A stretch of 64,000 nucleotides of DNA, from assembly GCA_021464415.1 (NCBI GenBank), contig JAKCWG010000423.1, forward strand, positions 107,920 to 171,919, in the 5' to 3' direction. Position 1 is the stretch's first letter; every line of letters begins with the position of its first letter. The translations under genes were made by a program, and so were the position numbers. The DNA is from Lonicera japonica (taxonomy: Eukaryota; Streptophyta; Magnoliopsida; Dipsacales; Caprifoliaceae). The notes beneath the pieces are model-generated. The model had not been told where the DNA came from. It saw nothing but the letters and a program-made list of their open reading frames with translations, and ran no database searches. Positions 13,084 through 24,811 of the stretch are shown here, piece by piece.

Positions 13084-14662
13084 TGTTGACCTTAAAGTCA
13101 ATTAATCTTATTTTGATAATTACAATAAGTTAACAAAGTGTTATTTAACTCGGTTGTTCCAATGATGATATCCATTTTAACCGATATATCTTCCAACTAA
13201 GTGTAACTTCAAACCGAAGCAATCAAAATCTCACACAAGCTTTACAAACGTCTCTACTCACAAGAAATGAACTCAAGTGATATACATGTGCTATACAAAG
13301 CCAAGAAAAGATCTAGATCATCAAACAAGTGAAGATATGCACAAGAATGATCTCCACATGTTCTACAAGTTATCAAAACTAAGAAAGGATCAAGAACATC
13401 AAACAAGTAAAGATACGCACAAGAAAATCAAGCATCACGAAGACTCGAATTATCATTAAATGGAGCAAGTGCTTAGATTTTATGTAAAGATACTTTATTG
13501 ATCAAATCCCTATAGCTCAAACATATTCTTTCATCTTTTAAAGATTGATTCAAACTAGCTTGAAATTGAATTTATTTGAAAAACATCATTTTACAAAAAC
13601 CGAGTTTCAAAATAAATTCATATTAATTTAAATGATCATATTTTAAGTTATAATAAAAATAGGTATCTTAGAAACATATCTTTCAGGTTCAAAAATTATT
13701 AGAATTTTATTTGGAACTAAATTGTTAAATTGCAAAAATATTTTTATTTTACATTTAAAATTCGCTCAATTTTTGCCCAGTTTTAATCTAACGGTAAGCT
13801 GGAGGCCTTCCCGAACTTCGATCATTTTAAAATTTTTACAGTAGTTAGACAACATCTCCTGGCAATTTGGACTAAAATTTGAGCATGATCCAACGGTCAA
13901 ATTGGGATAAATTAACAAAATAATTTGAATTTTTTTGTCAAAACTAACTGTTGGAAAGTTTGAAAATGTATACCTTGGAGCCAAAACCTTTCTTAATCAT
14001 CCCCAACGGCCATATGGTTTTGCAAGCTATATATATGATGTCTTAGACATGTTTTAATACACCTTGAATCATTCTAATACTCTATTATTCATATATTCAA
14101 ATATACAAAGATTCAAGAACACATTTCGATCAATCTTTTATTTTTGAGCTATATACTTTGATCAATTTTGATATCTCTTAGTGTGAGCTTCATTTGTATT
14201 TTGTCATATACAAGAGAGATATTGTACATTGGTGTTTGTCACCAAAACTCATTTGAATCATAATTGTGAGATGTGTATCTCATAGATTAGCAAGAGGGAT
14301 TTCTTGTGAAAGTATTGAAGGTGTTTTCAATACTTGTGAGAGTGTGTGATAAGAATACACTTGTGAAGGTTTGATCTTCACCCGGAAGGATATCGGTTAT
14401 AGTGGAAATTCTCGGGGAACTAACCGAGCGCGGAGTAGGGGAACAAGCCGAACCGTGTGGACAAAAAATCTTCGACTTCGATCGATTCAATCTTTCTCTC
14501 TCTTGCTCTATTATATTGTGCTATTTATTCATTGTTTTTGGAATTAATTTTGTTCTTGATTGCTTGATAAATAACATCAAATATTTTTAAATCATTTTTT
14601 AAAAATCCGATTAAGTTTTAAAAACCATATTCACCCCCCTCTAGGGTATTTTCCGACCTACA
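13084..14662 (+). repeat. 5' LTR of Sirevirus A
   Basis: 1579 bp, from TGTTGACC to GACCTACA, directly followed by the PBS. It is the complete version. The 3' LTR lacks an internal segment equivalent to 13439-13833. Confidence 0.93.
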
Positions 14663-14664
14663 AT

Positions 14665-14680
14665 TGGTATCAGAGGTTGT
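14665..14680 (+). other. Primer binding site of Sirevirus A
   Basis: TGGTATCAGAGGTTGT starts 2 nt after the LTR end. Its first 11 bases match the usual complement of the 3' end of initiator tRNA-Met in plant copia elements. Confidence 0.9.
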
Positions 14681-14718
14681 ACTCTTGTTTTGATTTAACA
14701 ATCTTAGAGTTTACGATC

Positions 14719-16490
14719 ATGTCTATTTATCAAGGAACCGGAATCAATGAACGTTCTGCCACCACTAGACCACTTCTATTTGATGGCAAAAATTATAGTT
14801 ATTGGAAAAGTCGTATGTGTACGTTCCTTCAAGCTAGTGATTTTGAACAATAAAAAGTTACACTCATTGGACCCTATAAGATTACCAAAACCGATGAAAA
14901 GGGTAAAGTCACTCCTAAATCTATTTTCGAATATGATGAGTAGGATATTAAGAAAATTCAATTTAATGCTAAAGCCTTGAATGCCCTACATTGCGCATTA
15001 ACTATAAATGAATACAAAAAAATTTCTAGTTGTAAAACCGCCAAAGAAATTTGGGACAAATTAGAAGTTACCTATGAAGGAACCTCACAAGTTAAGGATG
15101 ATAATATTAATATGCTCGTTCATGATTATGAACTTTTCAAAATGGAGCCTAATGAATCACTTGCATCTATGTATAGTAGGTTCTCTATTATCACTAATGC
15201 TTTAGATCTTCTTGGAAAGGAATATTCAAATGAAGACAAGATTCGAAAAATTCTTAGAACTCTTCCTAAGAAGTGGAGACCCAAAGTGACGGCTATTCAA
15301 GAAGTCAAGAATCTCAAGACGCTAAGCATAGATGAACTCTTGGGTTCACTTAAAACCCATGAGAAGGAATTGGCGAGAGAAGAAGAAAGTGATTCAAAAG
15401 CCAAAAAGTCACTAGCTCTCAAAGCAACTCAACTAGAAGATGATGAGGAGTTGATGGTAGGAGATGAGGATATGGCTCTCCTTTCTGGAAAATTCATAAA
15501 ATTTCTAGCTAAGAAGAAGAAGTTTCAAAGAAAAGGAAACAACTTTGATTCTTCATCAAGAAGGAACAATGATCGATCTATTCAACCAATAGTTGAAAAC
15601 GAATAAGAAAAGAAGTGTTTCCATTGCCATGAACCAGGGCATTTCAAAACAAATTGCCCGGTTAGAAGAAAAGAAAGAAGAGATAAAAGAGACAAAGCCT
15701 TCAAACAAGTAAGACACGCCCTCAAAGGCACTTGGAGTGATTCCGAAGAAGGCGAGTCTGATGCCAACTCTAGCGACGAGGAAACGGCTAAACTTTGCCT
15801 TATGGCAAGAGACGATGAGGTATACTCTACTTATGATTCATTTAGTGATGATAATGTCTCTATTAATAATGATATACACGATGAGAATGACTATGATGAA
15901 TTATATGATATGTTTGAGGAATTGCATAAGAAATTTAAAAATTTGTCTAAAATGTATGCAAGCCTCAAAAATGAAAATTTGATGATTTCTAGCAAGTCTG
16001 AAAATTTTGAGAAAGAAAATGTACTTTTGAAAAATGAAATTAAGACCTTAAAGAAAGGAAAGGAGAAAGAAATTCCAAACACACTTGAAATGGAAAATAT
16101 CAAATTGAAAAATCAAGTGGATGACTTAACTAATAGTTTAGCCAAGTTCACCAAAGGAAAGGATAACTTGAATAAATTATTAGGAATGCAAAGGTGTGTT
16201 TTTGACAAAGCCGGTTTGGGTTATAACCAAATTGACAACAAAAAAGATTACAAAAACTTTTTTAAAACATACACACCTCATGATCCCACTCATCTTTGCT
16301 CATATTGTGGTAGAAATACTCATTACGTGGATCATTGTTATTATAGAAATGAAAGTTTTTCTAAGAGGAAGCTTGTTTGGGTTCCAAAAGGAACCATTAT
16401 GTTTGCTAACCCAAAGGGACCCAACACATTTTGGGTACCAAAGGAGAAGTTACTTAAAGTTATGGTATATGTATGCCTGAAAGCCAAAGG
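14719..16490 (+). pseudogene. Sirevirus A gag (UBN2-type gag, two CCHC knuckles), interrupted by stops
   Basis: The frame opens at ATG 14719 and continues to the protease. It is broken by TAA 14851, TAG 14941 and TAA 15604, all in one frame. The UBN2/copia gag core is at about 14980-15380 (KTAKEIWDKLEVTYEG, NESLASMYSRF, LPKKWRPKV, LSIDELLGSLKTHE). A first zinc knuckle CX2CX4HX4C (CFHCHEPGHFKTNC) lies at 15616-15657. An acidic stretch and a coiled coil follow (about 15940-16180, Lys/Glu/Asn/Leu-rich). A second CCHC (CSYCGRNTHYVDHC) lies at 16297-16338. Known role: gag forms the virus-like particle and the knuckles bind element RNA. Confidence 0.88.
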
Positions 16491-17924
16491 TAGCAAAATC
16501 AAGTGGTTCTTGGATAGTGGTTGCTCAAAGCACATGACGGGAGACAAAAATAACTTCTTAAGACTTATTCCTAAGCGAGGAGGAAATGTGACTTTGGAGG
16601 ACAACGCCAAGGACAAAATCATTGGTATAGGTAAGCTTGGTAATAAATCTTCTTATATTGATAATGTTTTACTTGTTGACGGTTTAAAACATAACTTGCT
16701 TAGTATTAGTCAATTGTGTGATAAAGGTTATGAAGTTATTTTTAAATCCAAATGTTGCATTGTTAAAAATATTAGTGATAATTCTATCTTGTTTGTTGCT
16801 TATAGATCAGATAACGTATATACTCTTGAACTTGATGATTTATCTCAACAAGATGTTAAATGCTTATCTGTGTTAAATGATGCTTCTTGGTTATGGCATA
16901 GAAGATTAGGTCATGCTAATATGGATTTAATTAATAAATTATCTAAAAAGGAATTAGTTAAAGGATTGCCTAAAACTAAATTTGCTAAAAATAGAATTTG
17001 TGATGCAGGTCAACTTGTTAACAACACAAGTCTTCCTTTAAATCTAAAAAAGATATTACTACTACTAGACCACTTGATATGTTACATTTAGATTTATTTG
17101 GACCTAATTCGGTTGCTAGTTTAGGTGGTAAATTGTATGCCTTTGTGATTGTTGATGATTTTTCTAGATTTACTTGGGTATTCTTTCTTGCTCACAAAAA
17201 TGAAACACCTGATGTATTTGCTAAATTCTGTAGAAAAGTTCAAAATAAAAAGGGTGCTTCTATTATACATGTTAGAAGTGATAGAGGTAAAGAATTTGAT
17301 AATATTGATATTGAGAATTTTTGTGATGAGTATGGTATTAATCATAACTTTTCAGTACCTAGAACTCCTCAACAAAATGGTGTAGTTGAAAGGAAAAATA
17401 GATCTCTTCAAGAGATGTCTAGAACCATGTTACATGAACATTCTTTACCGGAATATTTCTGGGCGGAAGCCATTAATACCGCATGCTATGTAACTAATCG
17501 TGTTATTATTCGTAAAAAGTTAGATAAGACACTTTACGAGTTATGGAATGACAAGAAACCTAATATTGCATATTTTAAGGTTTTTGGTTGTAAATGTTTT
17601 ATTTTAAATAATCGTGATCATTTAGGAAAATTCGATGCTAAATCTGACGAAGAAATATTTCCTGGATATGCTACTAATAGTAAAGCTTATCGTGTTTATA
17701 ATAAGAAAAGTTTAGTTGTTCAAGAATCTATGCATGTTGTTTTTGATGAATCTAATCCTTTTACACCCATAGTGCATTCCGATGATGATGTTGAAATTAT
17801 CCAAAAAATTTCGGATATACAAATTAATGATACATCTAAGGAAGAACCATCGAGTGCTCAAACTTCTTCTAAAAAGATAGAAAGTAAAGCCGAGCAAAAC
17901 TCGAATGATTTACCTAAGAGTTGA
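16491..17924 (+). pseudogene. Sirevirus A protease and integrase
   Basis: The protease active site is WFLDSGCSKHM at about 16504-16536. The GAG-pre-integrase HHCC region (LWHRRLGHANMDL) is near 16890. The integrase core has its first Asp in LHLDLFG (about 17088), the second in RSDRGKEF (about 17280) and the Glu in QQNGVVERKN (about 17390). A one-base deletion near 17015-17025 shifts the frame after ICDAGQL. Element C, which keeps that base at 43000, confirms where it was lost. The frame then runs to an in-frame TGA at 17922, where related Sireviruses have a tryptophan codon. Confidence 0.88.
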
Positions 17925-19570
17925 AAATTTGTGTCCAACCACCCTATTGATCAAATTATTGGAGAGTCATCTAGTAAGGTCATGACTAGATCATCCTTAA
18001 GAAATATTTGCAATAATGTGGCATTTGTTTTTCAATATGAGCCTAAAAACATAAATGAAGCCGAACAAGATGAATCTTGGATGATGGCTATGCAAGAAGA
18101 GCTCAATCAATTTGAGAGAAATAAAGTGTGGACACTTGTTCCCAAACCAAATGATCATACTATTATAGGTACTAAATGGGTATTTCGAAATAAAAAGGAT
18201 GAAAATTGTGTTATTGTTAGAAATAAAGCTAGACTTGTTGCCCAAGGATACAATCAATAGGAGGGCATTGATTATGAAGAAACATATGCACCCGTAGCTC
18301 GTTTAGAAGCAATTCGCATGCTACTTGCTTATTCATGTTTTAAAAATTTTAAATTATATCAAATGGATGTGAAAAGTGCTTTCTTGAATGGCTTTATTGA
18401 AGAGGAAGTTTATGTGAAACAACCTCCCGGTTTTGAAAATCATATTTATCCAGATTATGCATTTAAATTATCTAAAGCATTGTATGGTTTAAAACAAGCA
18501 CCTAGAGCATGGTATGATAGATTAAGTTTATTTTTAATTAATAATGGTTTTGTTATAGGCAAAATTGATACTACCTTATTTATCAAAAATCATAACAATG
18601 ACATGCTACTTGTACAAATCTATGTTGATGATATTATATTTGGTTCTACTAACGACAATCTTTGCAAAGAATTTTCTACTTGTATGCAAAAGGAATTTGA
18701 AATGAGCATGATGGGAGAAATGAACTACTTCCTTGGATTACAAGTGAAACAATGCAAAGAATGCATCTTCATTAATCAAGAGAAGTATGTGAAGGAGCTT
18801 TTAAAGAAATTCGACATGGAAGGAGCCAAATCCATGAGCACTCCTATGAGTTCAACATTGAAACTTGATAAAGACGAGAAAGGTAAAAGTGTAGACATCA
18901 AAAAATATCGAGATATGATCGGTAGTTTATTGTATTTGACGGCCTCTAGGCCGGATATTACGTTTAGTGTATGTCTTTGTGCACGATTCCAAGCGGATCC
19001 GAAAAAATCATATTTACTTGCCATAAAACGAATTTTTCGTTATCTTTCTGGTACTAGTTCATTGGGTTTGTGGTATCCACGAGAGAAACATTTGACCTAA
19101 TAAGTTATTCCGATGCGGATTTTGCGGGTTGCAAAATCGATAGGAAAAGCACTAGTGGCACATGTCATTTTCTAGGACACGCACTAGTATCTTGGTCAAG
19201 TAAGAAACAAAATTCGGTGGCCCTTTCAACGGCTGAAGCGGAATACGTGGCGGCCGGAAGTTGTTGTGCACAAACTTTATATATTAAACAACAACTAGAA
19301 GACTTTGGAATTAGTCTTAGCCACATTCCCATTAAATGTGACAACACAAGTGCCATAAGTTTGACCAAGAACCCCATACAACACTCACGTACTAAGCACA
19401 TTGAGATAAGATATCATTTTATTCGTGATCATGTGCAAAAATGTGATGTTGATATTGAATTTGTTGGCACCGAATCGCAATTTGCAGATATATTCACTAA
19501 ACCACTTTCGGATGATTGTTTTTGTACTATTCGACGTGAACTCGGTATGACTAGAGCTTGTGATATCTAA
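17925..19570 (+). pseudogene. Sirevirus A reverse transcriptase and RNase H
   Basis: The RT begins at the conserved ...WMMAMQEELNQFERNKVW region (about 18080). It has KARLVAQGY, then an in-frame TAG at 18258, MDVKSAFLNG (about 18364), YGLKQAPRAWYDRL and the catalytic YVDD at 18621-18632. A frameshift near 19070-19090 separates it from RNase H. RNase H starts with YSDADFAGC and continues with KSTSGTCHFLG, STAEAEY and KHIEIRYHFIRDHV, ending with TAA at 19568. The order PR-IN-RT-RH is diagnostic of Ty1-copia. Confidence 0.9.
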
Positions 19571-20119
19571 TTTATTCCAAAAAGTTCATAAAAGGGATTG
19601 ATAATGCTTAATTTTGAGCATACATTATTTAATTATGCTTAATTTTCTTTTATTTTTATTTTATATAAAATTTTCTTGCATTAATGTACACATTATTATG
19701 AGTATTAAAAAGTATTTTTGCAACTTTAGATTGATAATTACTGATTTCCTCCTTTTTGATGAAGAAAAATGGAGAGAAGTATGTGTGTTATGTGTGTGTG
19801 TCATGAGTGATAATGGTATATGTGTGTGTGTCATGAGTGATAATGGTACACACTCATTTATTTTATCATTTATTTTATTATACTATGATTGATCAAGAAC
19901 TACTAGTTTGTATATTTGTTTAAGAACTTTTCGAACTTATGCTTTCGGTTAAGTTGTTTGAACTTATTTTATCTATGCAATTGTTTTTCATTTTAATAAT
20001 TGCTTGTATATTTTTATCTATGCACCTATTTAGGGGGAGCATATTATTCATATGCTTAAAATTATTATATTTTTATAAACACACATTAACTCTATTGTCA
20101 TCATCAAAAAGGGGGAGAT
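19571..20119 (+). other. Sirevirus A 3' non-coding region with PPT and PPT-like motifs
   Basis: The polypurine tract aaaaagggggaga lies at 20106-20118, immediately before the 3' LTR. A second G-rich motif, tagggggagc, lies at about 20031-20040. Repeated internal PPT-like motifs are described for Sireviruses. A 30-bp direct tandem duplication (tgtgtgtgtgtcatgagtga...) occupies 19791-19850. No env-like frame is seen. Confidence 0.75.
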
Positions 20120-21296
20120 TGTTGACCTTAAAGTCAATTAATCTTATTTTGATAATTACAATAAGTTAACAAAGTGTTATTTAACTCGGTTGTTCCAATG
20201 ATGATAGCCATTTTAACCGATATATTTTTCAACCAAGTGTAACTTCAAACCGAAGCAATCAAAATCTCACACAAGCTTTACAAACGCCTCTACTCACAAG
20301 AAATGAACTCAAGTGATATACATGTACTATACAAAGCCAAGAAAAGATCTAGATCATCAAGCAAGTGAAGATATGCACAAGAATGATCTCCACATGTTCT
20401 ACAAGTTATCAAAACTAAGAAAGGATCAAGAACATCAAGCAAGTAAAGATACGCACAAGAAAATTTTTACAGTAGTTAGACAACATCTCCTGGCAATTTG
20501 GACTAAAATTTGAGCATGATCCAACGGTCAAATTGGGAGAAATTAACAAAATAAATTTGAATTTTTTTGTCAAAACTAGCTGTTGGAAAGTTTGAAAATA
20601 TATACCTTGGAGCCAAAACCTTTCTTAATCATCCCCAACGGCCATATGGTTTTGCAAGCTATATATATGATGTCTTAGACATGTTTTAACACACCTTGAA
20701 TCATTCTATTACTCTATTATTCATATATTCAAATATACAAAGATTCAAGAACACATTTTGATCAATCTTTTATTTTTGAGCTATATACTTTGATCAATTT
20801 TGATATCTCTTAGTGTGAGCTTCATTTGTATTTTGTCATATACAAGAGAGATATTGTACATTGGTGTTTGTTACCAAAACTCATTTGAATCATAATTGTG
20901 AGAGGTGTATCTCATAGATTAGCAAGAGGGATTTCTTGTGAAAGTATTGAAGATGTTTTCAATACTTGTGAGAGTGTGTGATAAGAATACACTTGTAGAG
21001 GTTTGATCTTCACCCGGAAGGAGATCGGTTATAGTGGAAATTATCGGGGAACTAACCGAGCGCAGAGTAGGGGAACAAGCCGAACCGTGTGGACAAAAAA
21101 TCTTCGACTTCGATCGGTTCAATCTTTCTATCTCTTGCTCTATTATATTGTGCTATTTATTCATTGTGTTTGAAATTAATTTTGTTCTTGATTGCTTGAT
21201 AAATAACATCAAATATTTTTAAATCATATTTTAAAAATTCGATTAAGTTTTAAAAACCCTATTCACCCCCCCTTCTAGGGTATTTTTTGACCTACA
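20120..21296 (+). repeat. 3' LTR of Sirevirus A with a 395-bp internal deletion
   Basis: 1177 bp, from TGTTGACC to GACCTACA. It matches the 5' LTR except that 'aagaaaat' joins directly to 'ttttacagtag' near 20465. The deleted segment corresponds to 13439-13833, and AAAAT is present at both ends in the 5' LTR, so a microhomology-mediated deletion is likely. Confidence 0.92.
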
Positions 21297-21301
21297 CACA
21301 A

Positions 21302-22862
21302 GTTAAACTAACTACCAAACAAACCATAATGAGAAGTATATCCTACTTTACACGTCAAGTGGCGTATTTGAAACATTACTATGTCTATCCTTTTTGAAAA
21401 GTAATTAGCAAATTCTTTATCATATTTCTTTTGTAATTACTACAGTATTATTCCAACTGCAACTTCTTAACTTTTATCCTTTATCATTTGTCTTTTAGAG
21501 GTGTTTGCTAGATGAGTAACCACTGTCTTTTATCGCTAAATCTTTTATTCTTCTTGCACACTGTAAGATATAAGCTCATTAAGAAATCATTAATTTATCC
21601 TTATGAGTATTTTAACTCATTGTAAACTAATTGTATTGTGCGGGAAGAGAAATAAAGAACTTAATGCACAAGCAAGTCATTAGACAGCCCTAACTTTAGT
21701 GCCTTTAGTTTGAAAGCGATATTAGACATTTTCATAATGTACTTCCCCTATGTTCCTTTTCCTTATACCTTATTGAAACAAGACTAATCAAAAGGTTACT
21801 TGTTTCAGCCTTTTGTTTTTAGCAAAATATTTTTATAATTTCTTTAAGGAACTAAGTAGCAATTTTCTCATAAAGCCCCAAAAAATCTTGGAACAGAATC
21901 GTTCTATTTATAATTCTTAAAATTTGTGTCGATAAGCACCGATACCGAATTTTTGTTAGCAGATATATAAAGCATAACTTAAAATTGAATATAGAACAAA
22001 TTATAAAAAATTACAAACTTACAATTAATATACTTGTCATAACATATTAACAAACAACATATATGAATGACACAATTATTTAAATTATCATAGTGGGTCC
22101 CTATCACAAGATACCTAGCACAACATTGATATTCAGTCTTTAGACAGATATATCAACTTGTAATTAGTCCTCTCAACGCAATAATAAAATATAAATGACA
22201 AATCTTGTCAAGTAATAGAACTTCCTTTGGGCCGACATATTATTCACATGGAAAACTTGATTGTCATACTATATTTATTATCATAAGTGTACATGTTATT
22301 CGGCCAAACAATAACCTTTCTTTGGGCCGATTATTATTCGCATAAATTGCAAATACACACATCTTAATATTTTAAAATAAACAAATTTAAGCGATAGAGG
22401 TTACTTTGGCAACTTATCGTTTCAATTCATCTATTTTAAAATATCAGATGATTTATGCTTCGCATCCTTATGATCTACAAAAATAAAATAAAATAGATTT
22501 TTCGTATTAATGAGATTTGCAAAGTATAAACCTTATCTTTCCCACATTGACGCATACTGCAATTTTAGATTACTGGCAGTCTAGGGCATGCATACCCATA
22601 TGAGATTGTAATAGGTACTCTCAATACAAGAATCAAATGTTGATAATAATTTCTGTTAAACAAAAAGCCTTTCTTTGGACTGACTTATTGCTTACATGAA
22701 AAACCGATAATTATTACACATTTATTCTTGCACGTGTGTTTATTATTCTGCCAAATAATAACCTGCTTTTGCTTAAACCACTGTATATTAACTTTATATG
22801 TATACACTCTGTAACCTTTGTAACCTTAAATAATAATGAATGAATATATATATATATATATA
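21302..22862 (-). other. 5' portion of copia B (gag/leader region), strongly decayed
   Basis: This continues element B to the right of the Sirevirus A insertion (TSD CACAA). No gag motif could be read with confidence. Three diverged copies of a motif like 'ctttctttgggccgattattattc' occur at about 22210, 22315 and 22668. They may be leader repeats of the element. Their function is unknown. Confidence 0.5.
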
Positions 22863-23272
22863 TAGGGGAATTTTCAGGTGCGGATTACTGTTCACGGACC
22901 ATCCGTACGGATTGGTCCGTTTGGCACGCTTCCTGATGGAATTTTTTGATGAAATTTTGTGGGGATGTTCTTCATCGTGTGTAGAACATCTCCACCAAAT
23001 TTCATCAGAAAATTCAACCGGGAAGTAGGTTAACTACATGATTGAAAAATATTGGATTTTATATATCTATTTCTGGACCAGTTTTTTTCAATCATGTAGT
23101 TAACCTACTTCCCGATTGAATTTTTTGATGAAATTTGGTGGAGATGTTCTACACACGATGATGAACATCCCCACAAAATTTCATCAAAAAATTTCATCGG
23201 GAAGCGTGCCAAACGGACCAATCCGTACAGATGGTCCGTGAATAATAATCCGTATAGGATAGGGACTCTATA
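22863..23272. mobile_element. Large foldback element (~410 bp, ~188-bp arms) inside copia B
   Basis: Arm 22863-23050 is an inverted copy of 23086-23272, with about 90 percent identity by eye over most of its length. Shared pieces include ttcacggaccatc, ggtccgtttggcacgcttcc and gtaggttaactacatgattg. The loop is only ~35 bp. Both sides abut (TA)n tracts, consistent with insertion into or next to a TA repeat. The short open frames on opposite strands (22840-23028 and 23105-23287) are mirror images produced by the palindrome, not genes. Confidence 0.85.
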
Positions 23273-23544
23273 TATATATATATCCAACCATTACCACATA
23301 TATATGTACTTATAAACATAAATATATATCACATATATCACATATATCCTAATGGATCCGTATGGTCTAGTCAAACACCCCTTTTTCTTTTTTTCTTTTT
23401 TTTTTAAATGTAACTGTCAAATCTTTAAATATATAAACAAAAGCTCTTAATTTGACTGCGACCCGGCCACTCACTTCAATCACAATCGATTTGTATATAT
23501 ATAAAGTCCTAATTAGTGTATATATAAAACAACCATATATATAT

Positions 23545-24551
23545 AGGAAATAATTATTGACACACACAAATTCACTCTTTAACATTTTATTTTTCTTAAA
23601 CACTCTATAAGTATATTTTATATCTTCTTAATATTCTTAACACTCTATTTTTATTAATTAATACTAACCTAAAAAATAATTCACTCCACTTCACTCCACT
23701 CTCTTTCTCTATATATACAATTGAAAAAAACAAATCACACCACTCACCCTACGAATCTCATCTTCAATCTTCTTCTTCTTTTAATTCTTTCTTAATCTAG
23801 TCGTTTCCTTTAAAACTTTTTTGTTATTAGTTAAAAAAAAGTTTCGCCATGTGTTATTGATAATAATATATTAATTCTGTTTTTTAAGAAGAGTAAATAA
23901 GAGCTTTTGGTTTAGCCAGTGCATACACCTTGTCAAAACAAGTCTTGCCATGTATGAAGGTTTACTCGGTTCCTAGGAACCGATGATTGTTTATCATACT
24001 CCGCCCAAAGGAACCGAGTAAAACACAAGTCACTCGGACCTAAGGAACCGAGTGGAATTGGAAAAATGATCCAAAGCCTAACTCGATTCCTTAGGACCGA
24101 GTAACATGTACTTACTCGGTTCCTTTGGGCCGAGTATGATGAATAAAATTCGGTTCCTAGGAACCGAGTAAACATTCATCGTGGTATTTATTTTTATTTT
24201 TTTTACGTTTATTTGTATCCAATGATCTATAAATGAAAGGAAATGTAAAGGAACAAAAAAAATTTAAATATCCTACTTCTTTTGGAGAAGGAAGATGATT
24301 TAAATGGTGGTGGCGGCGGCAACAGCAGTGGTAGAGAGGAGGATAATGAAGAAGAATAAGGAGGAGGAGGAGGAGGAGGAGAAAAAAGAGTTTTTAATTA
24401 ATAGATATATAATTAATTTGGGTTTAAATGATGAGTTTAATGTTTTTATTATTAATTAAAAATAAAAAAGTGGTGTATGTGAATAGAATAATCAAACTTA
24501 TTTTTTTAGAAAGTGTTAGAGAGTGAATTGGTATATGTCAATAACAATGCC
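23545..24551. mobile_element. ~1.0-kb TIR element (possibly Mutator-like) with internal palindrome cluster
   Basis: The left end reads ggaaataattattgacacac and continues through aattcactctttaac. The complement of the right end reads ggcattgttattgacatata and continues through aattcactctctaac. These are ~45-bp TIRs of about 75-80 percent identity. AT-rich flanks (atatatata / ttatatata) could be an 8-9 bp target duplication, as in Mutator-like elements, but the TA-rich context makes this weak. The interior has a TATA/5'-leader-like stretch (23700-23790), the palindrome cluster and a short acidic, glycine-rich open frame ending near 24359. Gene-fragment capture is possible but unproven. Confidence 0.55.
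23938..24184. repeat. Nested palindrome cluster built on ACTCGGTTCC / GGAACCGAGT
   Basis: The ~245-bp block is one long imperfect inverted repeat centred near 24060. Within it are repeated short palindromes: ctcggttcctaggaaccga at 23957 and its near copy at 24150, and cccaaaggaaccgagt against actcggttcctttggg. It could form a stable cruciform or RNA hairpin. No coding evidence. Confidence 0.85.
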
Positions 24552-24680
24552 TTATATATATTACACAAAAAATAACCCACGGCAACTTGATTGATATATA
24601 TATATAATTTTTTTTAAAATTGTTACTTTAGTACCTCCAAGTTTACTGCTGCATAGAATAATCAATTGAGATTATTGTCC

Positions 24681-24682
<2 letters not shown>

Positions 24683-24712
<30 letters not shown>
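24683..24712. repeat. (TA)n microsatellite
   Basis: About 14 TA dinucleotides inside the 5' region of copia B. Confidence 0.9.
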
Positions 24713-24718
<6 letters not shown>

Positions 24719-24811
24719 CTAAATCTTCATAATTATTATAATTAAACTTTTATATAATAATAATTTTCTAAATTTCTTAATGAACTAACATGAAGTTCCT
24801 CTAATACCACT

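Larger units (their letters stand above)
13084..21296 (+). mobile_element. Sirevirus A: nearly full-length Ty1-copia (SIRE/Maximus-type) retrotransposon
   Basis: An 8.2-kb element inserted in copia B, with an exact 5-bp target duplication CACAA (13079-13083 and 21297-21301). It has long LTRs (1579 and 1177 bp), an initiator-Met PBS, and gag with two CCHC knuckles. The pol order protease-integrase-RT-RNase H is that of Ty1-copia. Long LTRs, a gag with coiled coil and a second zinc knuckle, and repeated G-rich PPT-like motifs near the 3' LTR point to the Sirevirus lineage. Several in-frame stops and two frameshifts make this copy non-autonomous. LTR identity looks high by eye (roughly 97 percent outside one deletion), so insertion is relatively recent. 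Confidence 0.93.

Noticed and set aside
22840..23287. Two similar ~60-codon frames on opposite strands
   Set aside because: Mirror-image products of the foldback element.
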